64,000 bases of DNA from an uncultured Bacteroidaceae bacterium (GCA_905234605.1 CAJOIE010000014.1:22664-86663), one strand, 5' to 3'; counted from the first letter of the stretch, positions 34,774 through 44,356 are shown. The notes: generated from the letters alone by a model not told the origin. Program-made: numbers and translations.

Positions 34774-36105
34774 ATGAAGAAACTGCTCATTGAGACCTAT
34801 GGCTGCCAGATGAACGTGGCCGACTCCGAGGTGGTGGCCTCCATCATGCAGATGGCGGGCTACGAGGTGACCACGGAGCTGGCCGAGGCCGACGCCGTGT
34901 TTCTCAACACCTGCTCCGTGCGCGACAATGCCGAGCAGAAGATACTCTCGCGCCTGGAGTACCTGCGCAGCGTGCGCCGCCGCAGCAGCCTCATCATAGG
35001 CGTGCTGGGCTGCATGGCCGAGCGCGTGCGCGACGAGCTCATAGAGTGCCACGGTGCCGACATCGTCTGCGGCCCCGACGCCTACCTCTCCCTGCCCGAC
35101 CTCACGGCACAGGTGGAGCAGGGCCACAAGGCCATCAACGTGGAGCTCTCCGCGACGGAGACCTATGCCGACATCGTGCCGCGGCGCCTGCACACAGGGC
35201 TCACCGGCGGCTACGTGAGCATCATGCGCGGCTGCAACAACTTCTGCCACTACTGCATCGTGCCCTACACGCGCGGCCGCGAGCGCAGCCGCGACGTGGA
35301 GAGCATCCTGCGCGAGGTGCGCGACCTGGCCGCCCGCGGCTACAGGGAGGTGACGCTCCTGGGGCAGAACGTGAACAGCTACCGCGCCGACTCGGGCGGC
35401 ACCGCCGTCAGCTTCCCCGAGCTGCTGCTCACCGTGGCGCGCGCCGTGCCCGCCATGCGCGTGCGCTTCACCACGAGCCACCCCAAGGACATGAGCGACG
35501 AGACACTGCGCGTCATAGCCGGCGAGCCCAACGTGTGCCGCCACATACACCTGCCCGTGCAGAGCGGCAGCGACGACGTGCTGCGCCGCATGAACCGCCA
35601 CTACACCCGCGAGTGGTACCTCAGCCGCATCGAGGCCATACGCCGCATCGTGCCCGACTGCGGCATCTCGACCGACATCTTCGTGGGCTACTCGGGCGAG
35701 ACCGAGGCCGACCACCAGCTCTCGCTCGGGCTCATGCGCGAGGTGGGCTTCGACTCCGCCTTCATGTTCAAGTACTCCGAGCGCCCCGGCACCTACGCCT
35801 CACGCCACCTGCCCGACGACGTGCCCGAGGCCGAGAAGGTGCGCCGCCTCAACGAGCTCATAGCCCTGCAGGGCGACATCTCCGCCCGCCGCAACGCCGC
35901 ACAGGTGGGCCGCACGGTGGAGGTGCTCGTGGAAGGCACCAGCCGCCGCAGCCGCGACCAGCTCTACGGCCGCACGGAGCAGAACCGCGTCGTCGTCTTC
36001 CCCCGCGGACAGGCCCGTGTGGGCCAGACCGTCAGCGTGCACGTCACCGCCAGCACCTCGGCAACACTGATTGGAGAACTGATAATAGACGACAGGCTTT
36101 CATAG
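34774..36105 (+). CDS. miaB: tRNA-i6A37 methylthiotransferase
   Basis: Radical-SAM enzyme that adds a methylthio group to i6A37 of tRNAs. The 443 residues have the three N-terminal cluster cysteines in TYGCQMN (residue 11), NTCSVR (about 47) and LGCMAER (about 81). The radical-SAM CxxxCxxC motif is in RGCNNFCHYCIVPYTRGRE (about 154-172). A TRAM domain closes the protein (VEVLVEGTSRRSRDQLYGRT). It is closest to the miaB branch of the methylthiotransferase family, given the CNNFCHYCIVP wording. Confidence 0.94.
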   Translation: MKKLLIETYGCQMNVADSEVVASIMQMAGYEVTTELAEADAVFLNTCSVRDNAEQKILSRLEYLRSVRRRSSLIIGVLGCMAERVRDELIECHGADIVCGPDAYLSLPDLTAQVEQGHKAINVELSATETYADIVPRRLHTGLTGGYVSIMRGCNNFCHYCIVPYTRGRERSRDVESILREVRDLAARGYREVTLLGQNVNSYRADSGGTAVSFPELLLTVARAVPAMRVRFTTSHPKDMSDETLRVIAGEPNVCRHIHLPVQSGSDDVLRRMNRHYTREWYLSRIEAIRRIVPDCGISTDIFVGYSGETEADHQLSLGLMREVGFDSAFMFKYSERPGTYASRHLPDDVPEAEKVRRLNELIALQGDISARRNAAQVGRTVEVLVEGTSRRSRDQLYGRTEQNRVVVFPRGQARVGQTVSVHVTASTSATLIGELIIDDRLS

Positions 36106-36129
36106 GCACTCCTAAGCCATCCTGAGCAC
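36100..36129 (+). repeat. three 10-bp units in the ftsX leader
   Basis: TCATAGGCAC, TCCTAAGCCA and TCCTGAGCAC follow one another, ending 20 nt before the ftsX ATG. Short and partly overlapping the miaB stop, so this is a weaker case than the other arrays. Confidence 0.5.
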
Positions 36130-36149
36130 CCCCCAATACAGACCCCGCC

Positions 36150-37010
36150 ATGACAAAGACCTACGCCCCCATGCAGTGGCTCACCTCGTGCGTGAGCATC
36201 ACCCTCGTGCTCACCCTCCTGGGCACGGTGGTGCTCTTCGGCCTGACAGCCCACAAGCTCTCGCGCGACGTGCGGGAGAACCTCGTGGTGACCCTCCTGC
36301 TCTCCGACGACGTCAGCACGGCACAGGCCGACAGCCTCGCCGCCGAGCTCACCACACGCCCCTACGCCGCCGCCGTCAGCGTCATCAGCAGCGAGCAGGC
36401 ACTGGCCGAGGAGATGGCCCGCCTGGGCACCGACCCCACCGAGTTCCTCGGCGGCGAGAACCCCTACACGGCCACCATCGAGATGAACGTCCGCGCCGAC
36501 TACGCCTGCACCGACTCCCTGCTGCCCCTCCAGCAAGAGCTGCGCCACCTCTGGCAGGTGACCGACGTGGTCTACCAGCAGGAACTCGTGGACGGCCTCA
36601 ACCACCTGCTTCAGACAGCCACGCTGGTGCTCATGGCCCTGGCCGCGCTGCTCATCGTGGTCTCCGTGGTGCTCATCAACAACACGGTGCGCCTGAGCGT
36701 CTACTCACGCCGCTTCACCATCCACACCATGCGCCTCGTGGGAGCCTCGTGGGGCTTCATACGCCGGCCCTTCATGCTCCGCAGCCTCGGCATAGGCCTC
36801 ACGGCAGCCGCGGTGGCCATCGGCGTGCTGGCCGCCGGCACATGGTGGATACGACAGCAGGACCCCTACATGGCCTCGCTGCTGACACGCGACGTCACCA
36901 TCCCCGTGGCCCTCGCCGTCGTCGCGGCGGCCATAGCCCTGACAGGCATCTCCACATGGCTCAGCGTGGGCCGCTTCCTGCACATGCGCGAGGCAGAAAT
37001 GTACAAGTGA
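36150..37010 (+). CDS. ftsX: cell division protein FtsX
   Basis: Permease-like partner of FtsE that controls septal peptidoglycan hydrolases. The 286 residues have FtsX topology: one N-terminal span (about 13-34), an extracytoplasmic domain (about 35-160, with VVTLLLSDDVS), then three spans (about 162-185, 210-235, 258-280). The LRLVGAS-like motif appears as HTMRLVGASWGFIRRPFMLR (about 191-210). ftsE is not adjacent. Confidence 0.9.
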   Translation: MTKTYAPMQWLTSCVSITLVLTLLGTVVLFGLTAHKLSRDVRENLVVTLLLSDDVSTAQADSLAAELTTRPYAAAVSVISSEQALAEEMARLGTDPTEFLGGENPYTATIEMNVRADYACTDSLLPLQQELRHLWQVTDVVYQQELVDGLNHLLQTATLVLMALAALLIVVSVVLINNTVRLSVYSRRFTIHTMRLVGASWGFIRRPFMLRSLGIGLTAAAVAIGVLAAGTWWIRQQDPYMASLLTRDVTIPVALAVVAAAIALTGISTWLSVGRFLHMREAEMYK

Positions 37011-37084
37011 GAGGGATGCTGCAAGACACGACCGACGGCCCACCAGCCCTAACCACCAAACAACCACATAACTACAGAGCAACC

Positions 37085-37312
37085 ATGTTCGCATTCACCC
37101 GCACCAACTTCATCCTGGTGGCCATAGGCATGGCCATCGTCATCGTGGGCCTCGTGCTCATGTCGGGTGCCGGCAGCACCGAGAGTGCCTTCAACGCCGA
37201 CATCTTCTCCCCCCTGCGCATCCGCGTGGCCCCGGCCGTCACGTTCCTGGGCTTCGTGTGGATCATCGCAGGCATCATGTACAAGAAACGAGACAAGGAG
37301 GCCCGCCCATGA
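37085..37312 (+). CDS. DUF3098-family small membrane protein
   Basis: A 75-residue protein with two membrane spans (about 8-25 [19 protein letters not shown], and 49-66 [16 protein letters not shown]) joined by a short loop with [11 protein letters not shown]. Small proteins of this kind (DUF3098) commonly sit between ftsX and uppP in Bacteroidetes, as here. Function unknown; its stop overlaps the uppP ATG by four bases. Confidence 0.85.
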   Translation: MFAFTRTNFILVAIGMAIVIVGLVLMSGAGSTESAFNADIFSPLRIRVAPAVTFLGFVWIIAGIMYKKRDKEARP

Positions 37313-38118
37313 GCACGCTCGAAGCCCTGCTGATGGGCCTCGTGCAGGGGCTCACGGAATACCTGCCAGTGTCGTCGAGCGGCCACCTGGCCATCGCCGC
37401 CGCCCTCTTCGGCATCGGCGGCGAGCAGAACCTGACGTTCACCATCGCCGTGCATGTGGCCACGGTGCTGAGCACCCTGGTCATCCTGTGGCGCGAGGTG
37501 TCATGGCTGCTCAAGGGCCTCTTCCGCTGGGACGGGCACATCAACGCCGAGCAGCGCTATGCCCTGTGCATCGCCGTGTCGATGGTGCCCGTGGGCATCG
37601 TGGGCGTGTACTTCAAGGACACGGTCGAGGACGTGTTCGGTGCCGGCCTGCTGGTCGTGGGCTGCTGCCTGCTCGTCACTGCCGCGCTGCTGCTCTTCAG
37701 CCACTATGCCCGCCCGCGGCAGAAAGCCTACATCACCCCCGCCGACGCCTTCGTGATAGGCCTGGCACAAGCCGTGGCCGTGCTCCCCGGCGTGTCGCGC
37801 TCCGGCAGCACCATAGCCACAGGCCTGCTGCTCGGCTGCAAGAAGGAGCAGCTGGCACAGTTCTCGTTCCTCATGGTGATACCCCCCATCCTCGGCGAGG
37901 CACTGCTCGACGTGGTCAAGGCCACCCATGAGGGCACCGCCGCTGCCACCGCCGGCATAGGCCTCGTGCCCCTTGCCGCGGGCTTCGCGGCAGCCTTCGT
38001 GAGCGGCTGCGCCGCCTGCCGCTGGATGATAGGCCTGGTGCGTCGGCAGAAGCTCGTGGGCTTCGGCATCTACTGCGCCGTGGTGGGCACGCTGCTCATC
38101 CTCGCCAGCATATTCTGA
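37309..38118 (+). CDS. uppP: undecaprenyl-diphosphatase
   Basis: Integral membrane enzyme (BacA family) recycling undecaprenyl pyrophosphate for peptidoglycan and other envelope polymers. The 269 residues contain the two conserved motifs [17 protein letters not shown] (about 10-26) and [18 protein letters not shown] (about 155-172). About seven spans are predicted. The ATG at 37309 overlaps the DUF3098 stop; an earlier start at 37258 would lie inside that gene. Confidence 0.94.
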   Translation: MSTLEALLMGLVQGLTEYLPVSSSGHLAIAAALFGIGGEQNLTFTIAVHVATVLSTLVILWREVSWLLKGLFRWDGHINAEQRYALCIAVSMVPVGIVGVYFKDTVEDVFGAGLLVVGCCLLVTAALLLFSHYARPRQKAYITPADAFVIGLAQAVAVLPGVSRSGSTIATGLLLGCKKEQLAQFSFLMVIPPILGEALLDVVKATHEGTAAATAGIGLVPLAAGFAAAFVSGCAACRWMIGLVRRQKLVGFGIYCAVVGTLLILASIF

Positions 38119-38124
38119 CCGCAC

Positions 38125-38892
38125 ATGACAGCGAGCCACACCCCCACCCCGCCCTCACCGGCCGACGGCCCCGCGCTGAGCACCACGCTGCTCATCGACA
38201 AGCCCTACACGTGGACCTCCTTCGACGTGGTCAACAAGATACGCCGCGAGCTGTGCCGCCACCTCGGCGTGAAGAAGCTCAAGGTGGGTCATGCCGGCAC
38301 CCTCGACCCCCTGGCCACCGGCCTCATGCTGGTGTGCACAGGACGCGCCACCAAGAGCATCGACACGCTCCAGGCACAGACCAAGGAGTATGTGGCCACG
38401 CTGGCCCTGGGTGCCACCACGCCGAGCTTCGACCTCGAGCACGACATCGACGCCCGCTACCCCGTGGACCACATCACCGCAGAGCTCGTGCACGCCACCC
38501 TGCAGCAGTTCCGCGGCCGCATAGAGCAAGTGCCGCCAGCCTTCTCGGCCGTCAAGGTCGACGGCCACCGCGCCTACGCCCTGGCACGCCGCGGCCGCGA
38601 CGTGGAGCTGGCACCCAAGGAACTCGTCATCGACGAGCTCGAGGTCACCGACGCCTCACGCCTGCCCCACGAGCTGACGCTGCGCATAGTGTGCTCCAAG
38701 GGCACCTACATACGCGCCCTGGCCCGCGACATAGGCCAGGCCCTCGGCTCGGGAGCCCACCTGCTGGCACTGCGCCGCACACGCATAGGCCCCTACGCTG
38801 TGGACCAGGCCATGACGCTCGACGCCTTCCACGCCTGGCTCCAGACACTCCCCCACCCCACCCCGAACACCCCGACAATCACCCCACTATGA
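38125..38892 (+). CDS. truB: tRNA pseudouridine-55 synthase
   Basis: Makes pseudouridine 55 in the T-loop of tRNAs. The 255 residues include LLIDKPYTWTSFDVVNKI (about 20-37), the catalytic Asp in KVGHAGTLDPLATGLMLVCTG (about residue 61; quoted core GHAGTLDPLATG), and SKGTYIRALARDIGQALG (about 190). It lies 6 bp after uppP and overlaps queA by four bases. Confidence 0.95.
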   Translation: MTASHTPTPPSPADGPALSTTLLIDKPYTWTSFDVVNKIRRELCRHLGVKKLKVGHAGTLDPLATGLMLVCTGRATKSIDTLQAQTKEYVATLALGATTPSFDLEHDIDARYPVDHITAELVHATLQQFRGRIEQVPPAFSAVKVDGHRAYALARRGRDVELAPKELVIDELEVTDASRLPHELTLRIVCSKGTYIRALARDIGQALGSGAHLLALRRTRIGPYAVDQAMTLDAFHAWLQTLPHPTPNTPTITPL

Positions 38893-39953
38893 AGCTATCC
38901 CAGTTCCGCTACAAGCTGCCCGCAGAGCGCATAGCCCAGGAGCCCGCCCCCTTCCGCGACGAGTGCCGCCTGATGGTGCTCCACTGCAAGAGCGGTGTCA
39001 TCGAGCACCGCGACCACTTCTACGACATACTCGACTACTTCAGCGAGCACGACGTCTTCGTCTTCAACGACACCAAGGTGTTCCCCGCCCGCCTCGAGGG
39101 CAACAAGGAGAAGACCGGAGCCAAGATCGAAGTGTTCCTGCTGCGCGAGCTCAACCAGGAGCACCGCCTGTGGGACGTGCTCGTGGAGCCCGCCCGCAAG
39201 ATACGCATCGGCAACAAGCTCTACTTCGGCGAGAACGAGACCCTCGTGGCCGAAGTCATCGACAACACCACGTCGCGCGGCCGCACCCTGCGCTTCCTCT
39301 ACGACGGCCCCCACGAAGAGTTCAAGGAGACACTCTACTCCTTGGGCGAGGCACCCCTGCCGCGACAGGTCATCAGCCGGCCCGCCACACCGCAGGACCT
39401 TGAGGACTTCCAGACCATCTACGCCCGCCACGAAGGCGCCGTGACAGCCCCCGCCTCGGGCCTCCACTTCTCCAGGACCCTGCTCAAGCGCATGGAGCTC
39501 ATAGGCATCGACATGGCCTACGTCACCCTCCACTGCGGCCTGGGCAACTTCCGCAGCATCGACGTCGAGGACCTCTCCAAGCACAAGATGGAAGGCGAGG
39601 AGATGCACGTCGACGCCGAGGCATGCCGCATGGTCAACGACGCCAAGGCCGCCGGCCACCACGTGTGCGCCGTGGGCACCACCGTGCAGCGCGTGCTCGA
39701 GACCGCCATGGGCGCCAACAACAACCTCAAGGAGTTCGACGGATGGACCAACAAGTTCATCTACCCGCCCTACCGCTTCGGCATCGCCGACACCATGATA
39801 TGCAACTTCTACCTGCCCCTCTCCACCATGCTCATGCTGGCCTGCGCCTTCGGCGACTACGACATGGTGATGAAAGCCTACAAGGAAGCCGTCTACGACC
39901 AGCGCTACCGCTTCGGCGTCTACGGCGACGCCATGCTCATCATCAATGACTGA
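38889..39953 (+). CDS. queA: S-adenosylmethionine:tRNA ribosyltransferase-isomerase
   Basis: Transfers the ribosyl part of SAM to preQ1-tRNA in queuosine synthesis. The 354 residues start MKLSQFRYKLPAERIAQEPA. Also seen are VFNDTKVFPARLEGNK (about 58-73), TAPASGLHFSRTLL (about 180) and NLKEFDGWTNKFIYPPYRF (about 276). Compared with other bacteria the order truB-queA-folK is compact, each pair overlapping. Confidence 0.95.
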   Translation: MKLSQFRYKLPAERIAQEPAPFRDECRLMVLHCKSGVIEHRDHFYDILDYFSEHDVFVFNDTKVFPARLEGNKEKTGAKIEVFLLRELNQEHRLWDVLVEPARKIRIGNKLYFGENETLVAEVIDNTTSRGRTLRFLYDGPHEEFKETLYSLGEAPLPRQVISRPATPQDLEDFQTIYARHEGAVTAPASGLHFSRTLLKRMELIGIDMAYVTLHCGLGNFRSIDVEDLSKHKMEGEEMHVDAEACRMVNDAKAAGHHVCAVGTTVQRVLETAMGANNNLKEFDGWTNKFIYPPYRFGIADTMICNFYLPLSTMLMLACAFGDYDMVMKAYKEAVYDQRYRFGVYGDAMLIIND

Positions 39954-40509
39954 CAGCAGCACGGCAGCACAGGCAGAGATGGCAGCACAGCCAGCAACGG
40001 CAGCAACGGCAGGCAGCGTGGCCGTGTGCCTCGCCTTAGGCAGCAACCTTGGCGACCGCCACGCCACCATCATGCGCGCCGTCGAGGCCCTGTGCCGCGA
40101 GGTGGGCCCCATCGTGGCCGCCACGCCCGTGGTGCAGACCGAGCCATGGGGCTACGAGAGCACCCACGCCTACCTCAACGCCATCACGCTCCACCTGACG
40201 CGCCTCAGCCCCGCACGCCTGCTCGCCGTGACGCAGGCCATAGAGCACAGCCTCGGCCGCACCGCCAAGACTCCGGCCGCAGGCAGCGCCGCCGCAGGCA
40301 TCGACGCCGCAGGCAGCAGCGCCGGCCCCCTCCCGCCCTACGCCGACCGCCCCATCGACATCGACATACTGCTCTACGGACACCTGCACATGGCAACACC
40401 GGAGCTCACCATACCCCACCCGCGCATCACAGAGCGCCCATTCGTCAGCGGCCCCCTGCGCGAGCTCCTGGCAAGAAACACCGGAATAGACATCTGCAGA
40501 GCCCCATAG
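39946..40509 (+). CDS. folK: HPPK: 6-hydroxymethyl-7,8-dihydropterin pyrophosphokinase
   Basis: Activates the pterin for folate synthesis. The 187 residues show LALGSNLGDRHATI (about 28), PVVQTEPWGYES (about 60), then RPIDIDILLYG (about 136) and IPHPRITERPFVSGPL. Between the ATP- and pterin-binding halves lies a low-complexity stretch AGSAAAGIDAAGSSAG (about 108-126) not expected in the fold; it corresponds to a short GC-rich repeat in the DNA. The start overlaps queA by eight bases. Confidence 0.92.
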   Translation: MTDSSTAAQAEMAAQPATAATAGSVAVCLALGSNLGDRHATIMRAVEALCREVGPIVAATPVVQTEPWGYESTHAYLNAITLHLTRLSPARLLAVTQAIEHSLGRTAKTPAAGSAAAGIDAAGSSAGPLPPYADRPIDIDILLYGHLHMATPELTIPHPRITERPFVSGPLRELLARNTGIDICRAP

Positions 40510-40548
40510 AGACAGCTCCATAGAAACATGCAGAAGCCCATACAAACG

Positions 40549-40588
40549 GCAAGAGGGTGGCAACCGTGTGGCTGCCACCCTCTTGCTG
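40549..40588. terminator. shared hairpin between folK and tRNA-Gln
   Basis: GCAAGAGGGTGGCA and its exact complement TGCCACCCTCTTGC form a 14-bp stem around a 10-nt loop. It lies between rightward folK and leftward tRNA-Gln, so it probably ends both transcripts. T-runs are weak on either side. Confidence 0.7.
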
Positions 40589-40593
40589 CTGGT

Positions 40594-40662
40594 TGGGATA
40601 CCCGGATTCGAACCAGGAAAAACAGAACCAAAACCTGTTGTGTTACCATTACACCATATCCC
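40594..40662 (-). tRNA. tRNA-Gln (anticodon TTG)
   Basis: On the minus strand a full cloverleaf: acceptor GGGATAT with GTATCCC, D-stem GTGT/ACAC, anticodon stem ACAGG/TCTGT (one G-T pair) with loop TTTTGGT, so anticodon TTG, and T-arm CCTGG-TTCGAAT-CCGGG. The discriminator base is A and CCA is not encoded. A TATCTTTG promoter lies 33 bp upstream. Confidence 0.93.
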
Positions 40663-40694
40663 AATCCCGTGGCTTTCCGCGGCGGAAAGCGCGG

Positions 40695-40702
40695 CAAAGA
40701 TA
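40695..40702 (-). promoter_or_regulatory. -7 element of the tRNA-Gln promoter
   Basis: The minus strand reads TATCTTTG; transcription would start about 25 nt before the mature tRNA 5' end. A GCTTTCCGC/GCGGAAAGC inverted repeat (about 40671-40690) lies between promoter and tRNA. Confidence 0.6.
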
Positions 40703-40782
40703 TACACTTTTGCCGAGAGGCAAGCATCGCCGCACAATCTTTTTCTTAGCACCAAGGCACGAGCCCACGGCGAAAACTCCCT

Positions 40783-40790
40783 ACCTTTGC
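40783..40790 (+). promoter_or_regulatory. -7 element of the tyrS promoter
   Basis: TACCTTTG lies about 100 bp before the tyrS ATG, with a leader rich in A and C (AACCACAACTCATAACCCC). Confidence 0.6.
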
Positions 40791-40889
40791 AATCCCGAGG
40801 CCGCCGTGCCCCACCGGAACACTCAGGCCTACCCTCCCCCCAAAAAGCCGACAACCCTCAAAACCACAACTCATAACCCCTAACTCATA

Positions 40890-42206
40890 ATGAACTTCGT
40901 TGACGAACTGAAATGGCGCGGCATGGTGCACCAGATGATGCCGGGCACGGAAGAGCTCTTTGAGCGCGAACAAGTGACGGCCTACGTGGGCATCGACCCC
41001 ACGGCCGACAGCCTGCACATCGGCCACCTGTGCGGCGTGATGATGCTGCGCCACCTGCAGCGTTGCGGCCACAAGCCGCTGGCCCTCGTGGGCGGTGCCA
41101 CAGGCATGATCGGCGACCCCTCGGGCAAGAGCCAGGAGCGCAACCTGCTCGACGAGGCCACGCTGGCACACAACGTGAGCTGCATCAAGCAGCAGCTGTC
41201 ACGCTTCCTCGACTTCGACGCACCCTCCACCTCGGCCGTCGGCGGCAAGGACAACCGCGCCGAGCTGGTGAACAACTACGACTGGATGCGCAGCTTCAGC
41301 TTCCTCGACTTCACGCGCGACGTCGGCAAGCACATCACCGTCAACTACATGATGGCCAAGGACTCTGTGCAGAAGCGCCTCAACGGCGAGGCACGCGACG
41401 GCCTGTCGTTCACCGAGTTCACCTACCAGCTGCTGCAAGCCTACGACTTCTACTACCTCAACACCCACCGCGGCTGCAAGCTCCAGATGGGCGGCTCCGA
41501 CCAGTGGGGCAACATCACCACCGGCACCGAGCTCATACGCCGCATGGGCGGCGGCGAAGCCTACGCCCTGACATGCCCCCTCATCACCAAGAGCGACGGC
41601 CGCAAGTTCGGCAAGACGGAGCAGGGCAACGTGTGGCTCGACGCCGAGCGCACGTCGCCCTACCGCTTCTACCAGTTCTGGATCAACGTGGCCGACGACG
41701 ACGCCGAGCGCTACATCAAGATCTTCACCTCACTGACGCGCGAGGAGATAGAAGCCATCATCGCCGCCCACCGCGAGGACCCCGGACGCCGCGAGCTGCA
41801 GCGCCGACTGGCCGAGGAGGTGACACGCATGGTGCACGGGCAGGAAGCCCTGCAGGCCGCCGTGGAAGCCTCGGGCGTGCTCTTCGGGCGCGGCACGGCC
41901 GAGGCTCTGACGCAGATGGACGAGCGCACACTGCTCGACGTGTTCGACGGCGTGCCGCGCTTCGACATAGCCCGCTCGCTGCTCGAGGGTGCCGGCACAC
42001 CGGCCATTGAGCTGCTGACAGCCCACGCCGCCGTGTTCCCCTCCAAGGGCGAGATGCGCAAGACCACCCAGGGCGGCGGCGTGGCCATCAACAAGGAGCG
42101 CCTGGCCGACGCCTTCACACCCATCACCACGGCAAGCCTCATCGCCGACCGCTACATCGTGGTCTCGCGAGGCAAGAAGAACTACTTCCTGCTCACAGCA
42201 CAGTGA
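40890..42206 (+). CDS. tyrS: tyrosyl-tRNA synthetase
   Basis: Class I synthetase charging tRNA-Tyr. The 438 residues contain the HIGH-type motif [13 protein letters not shown] (about 37-49), [12 protein letters not shown], the tyrosine-binding [12 protein letters not shown] (about 201-212) and the KMSKS-type loop [13 protein letters not shown] (about 241). The C-terminal S4-like domain reads [10 protein letters not shown]. The stop overlaps the next gene's GTG (GTGA). Confidence 0.96.
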   Translation: MNFVDELKWRGMVHQMMPGTEELFEREQVTAYVGIDPTADSLHIGHLCGVMMLRHLQRCGHKPLALVGGATGMIGDPSGKSQERNLLDEATLAHNVSCIKQQLSRFLDFDAPSTSAVGGKDNRAELVNNYDWMRSFSFLDFTRDVGKHITVNYMMAKDSVQKRLNGEARDGLSFTEFTYQLLQAYDFYYLNTHRGCKLQMGGSDQWGNITTGTELIRRMGGGEAYALTCPLITKSDGRKFGKTEQGNVWLDAERTSPYRFYQFWINVADDDAERYIKIFTSLTREEIEAIIAAHREDPGRRELQRRLAEEVTRMVHGQEALQAAVEASGVLFGRGTAEALTQMDERTLLDVFDGVPRFDIARSLLEGAGTPAIELLTAHAAVFPSKGEMRKTTQGGGVAINKERLADAFTPITTASLIADRYIVVSRGKKNYFLLTAQ

Positions 42207-43438
42207 CACCGCCGAGCGCCGTGCAACGCCACCAGTTCCACATCGTGGGCATGGCCCACCGCCGCGACCTCGAGGGAGCAGCCCTGCCACGCTTCTACGC
42301 CGCCGTGGCAGGCCGCTGGCTCATGCTGCGCCACGACCCCGACAACACACTCGATGCCCTGGCCATCGCCGCCTACGACTGGCGCTGCCGCCACGTGGGC
42401 TACGTGGCACACGACGAGCTGCCCCTGCTGTGGCACCTGCTGGCACACTCCGACACAGGCCACCTCAGGGCACAGGTGGAGAGCGTCAGCCGCGAGCACA
42501 ACAGCCTCACGTGCCACGTCGAGAGCGACCTGTGCGTGGCCCGCCTGCCGGAGCTCCAGCACGTGGAGGCACCGGCATGGCAGTGGCCGGGGCCGCGCCT
42601 GCCACGCACCCACCAGATGCGGCAGTACGACGTGCTCCACAGCGCCATCACCGAGCAGCTGTCGCGCCCCCAGCCCTGGACACCCGACGAGCACACCGAC
42701 ACAGCCTACATCCTCGAAGCCTACGCCACAGCCGCCGCGCTCGACATCTCCTTCGAGGTGCGCTCCGAAGTGGCCACCGTGGCCACCCTGCTGCGCCGCC
42801 AGGGCATGCACGAGTGGGCCGCACGCATGAGCCGCATCACATCGCAGACAGGCACCCGCGTGGGCCCGGGCGGCGACGTGGCAGCCTACTGGAGCGACTT
42901 CGCCACAGGCTCCACCGCCGACACCGCCTTCACACGCCGCGCCATGCAGCTCACCGACGAAGAGATAGACCGCGCCATACAAGGCCTGCCCCTCGACCTC
43001 TTCCACACCTGGACCGACATGCCCGACGCCTTCTTCGCCTACGTCTACTACCACCACATACCGCGCCAGCTCCTGCTCGAGATATGCTCACTCATGGCCG
43101 CCATGGCCGTGCGCGAAGGCGACGCCGTGGGCTCGGCCACAGCCAGGCCCGCCATACCACCCGAGCTCGACACCCCCGAAGCACGCCTCATCTGGCACCG
43201 CCTGGAGCAAGCGGGCCTCGTCGACAGCACACGCGCCCTGCTGCCCTCGCTCACACGCCAGACAGCCATGTACATAGCCCTCCAGATGAGCAACACCCTC
43301 TGGGGCGAGACACGCTGGAAACCCTTCGAAGCCATGTGGCACACACGCAACCTGGCCCAGCTCCAGCAGAAGATGAAAGACAGCGGACGCCTGCCGCGAC
43401 ACGCCACAGAGATAGATACCTGCTGCGCTAACCCCTGA
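42203..43438 (+). CDS. HIRAN-like domain protein of unknown function
   Basis: A 411-residue protein whose N-terminus (about residues 11-77) fits the HIRAN pattern: [40 protein letters not shown] and [22 protein letters not shown] modules bind DNA ends or damage in some helicases, but no helicase or nuclease motif follows. The middle and C-terminal parts are helical; the end ([20 protein letters not shown], then [19 protein letters not shown]) resembles uncharacterised Bacteroides proteins. GTG start at 42203 overlaps the tyrS stop. Confidence 0.65.
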   Translation: MTPPSAVQRHQFHIVGMAHRRDLEGAALPRFYAAVAGRWLMLRHDPDNTLDALAIAAYDWRCRHVGYVAHDELPLLWHLLAHSDTGHLRAQVESVSREHNSLTCHVESDLCVARLPELQHVEAPAWQWPGPRLPRTHQMRQYDVLHSAITEQLSRPQPWTPDEHTDTAYILEAYATAAALDISFEVRSEVATVATLLRRQGMHEWAARMSRITSQTGTRVGPGGDVAAYWSDFATGSTADTAFTRRAMQLTDEEIDRAIQGLPLDLFHTWTDMPDAFFAYVYYHHIPRQLLLEICSLMAAMAVREGDAVGSATARPAIPPELDTPEARLIWHRLEQAGLVDSTRALLPSLTRQTAMYIALQMSNTLWGETRWKPFEAMWHTRNLAQLQQKMKDSGRLPRHATEIDTCCANP

Positions 43439-43512
43439 GCCACACAGCAGACCGCCACACAGCAGCCAACAGGCCGCCACACAGCAGCCAAGCCACCATG
43501 ACAGCACCCCAC

Positions 43513-43557
43513 GGAGGGGCTATATAGCCGTCGCCATGACCGCTATATAGCCCCTCC
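43513..43557. promoter_or_regulatory. 16-bp perfect inverted repeat beside a promoter
   Basis: GGAGGGGCTATATAGC at 43513-43528 is mirrored by GCTATATAGCCCCTCC at 43542-43557 around a 13-nt spacer. It could be the terminator of tyrS/HIRAN or an operator at the -33 region of the promoter at 43576. Just upstream is a direct repeat of GCCACACAGCAGCCAA (about 43453 and 43475). Confidence 0.65.
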
Positions 43558-43575
43558 CGCCGTTGCTGCCGCCAC

Positions 43576-43583
43576 TACCTTTG
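43576..43583 (+). promoter_or_regulatory. -7 element for the accessory gene at 43628
   Basis: TACCTTTG, 45 bp before the ATG. The -33 position would fall inside or at the edge of the inverted repeat ending at 43557. Confidence 0.6.
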
Positions 43584-43627
43584 TCACGGCAAGAGAAAAC
43601 AACACCACATTTCAAGAGATAAAGAAA

Positions 43628-44203
43628 ATGAAAGAAAGAACCAAAGAAAGAAAAGAAACAGAGAAGGTAGATATAGATATCTATAGATTGCCTGACGAAA
43701 ACACATCAGCCGCAGAAGCTATAACCCGAGACTGCGGCAAGGCCACGCGGGTGAACTACGACGCCTTCATGCTCTACTTCAACCAAGTGATGCAGCAGCA
43801 CGGCAGCATCATACCCAGAGTCATCGCCATGACACCCGCCCGCCGGAAGATGGTGCAAGGCATGGTGCGCAAATACGGCAAGCCATACATCAACGCCTAC
43901 CTCGCCAAGGCCGCCGTCAACCCCTTCCTCAACGGCTACAACAAATACGGCTTCCGCGCCACATTCGAGTGGCTGATGAGCGAGAAGAACTTCTGCCGCG
44001 TGATGGAAGGCAACTACGACCAGGCACCACAGGACCGCCGCCGCGACGAAGCCCAGACACGCGCCGAGCGCCAGCGCCAGCTCGCACGACAGGCCGAGGA
44101 ACAGGAGCACCGCCGCATGGACGCCGAGCGCGACCGCGCCCGCCAGCACGCAGCCACCGTGGAGGAGATACGCCGCATACTCGGCCCACGCTGCACCATA
44201 TAG
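43628..44203 (+). CDS. phage replication-like accessory protein
   Basis: A 191-residue protein. The N-terminus is Lys/Glu-rich and A/T-rich in codon use, unlike neighbours. The core YFNQVMQQHGSIIPRVIAMT, then KMVQGMVRKYGKPYINAYLA and AAVNPFLNGYNKYGFRATFE, ending in SEKNFCRVMEGNYDQ, matches the C-terminal domain of Bacteroides phage/mobile-element replication proteins (pattern FLNG-x-N...W/F-F-E/D-W...NF-x-V-x-E-G-N-Y-D). A long charged coiled-coil-like tail follows (about 140-185). Usual partners such as a helicase loader are not present. Confidence 0.65.
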   Translation: MKERTKERKETEKVDIDIYRLPDENTSAAEAITRDCGKATRVNYDAFMLYFNQVMQQHGSIIPRVIAMTPARRKMVQGMVRKYGKPYINAYLAKAAVNPFLNGYNKYGFRATFEWLMSEKNFCRVMEGNYDQAPQDRRRDEAQTRAERQRQLARQAEEQEHRRMDAERDRARQHAATVEEIRRILGPRCTI

Positions 44204-44302
44204 CCACCACGCACACCATGCCCCCCCGGCCGCCCTCACCCTGCACCGCGACAGCCACCTCCATGCACCGCCTAAACCATTGGCAGCCAAAGCAATAGAG
44301 AC

Positions 44303-44356
44303 CTATAGAGACTATAGAAACTATAGAAACTATAAGGACTATAGGAACTATAAGAA
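44303..44356 (+). repeat. six tandem 9-bp units (CTATARnnA) upstream of the DUF4248 gene
   Basis: CTATAGAGA, CTATAGAAA, CTATAGAAA, CTATAAGGA, CTATAGGAA, CTATAAGAA, uninterrupted, with a degenerate CAATAGAGA just before. The array ends 41 nt before the DUF4248 ATG. Confidence 0.85.
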
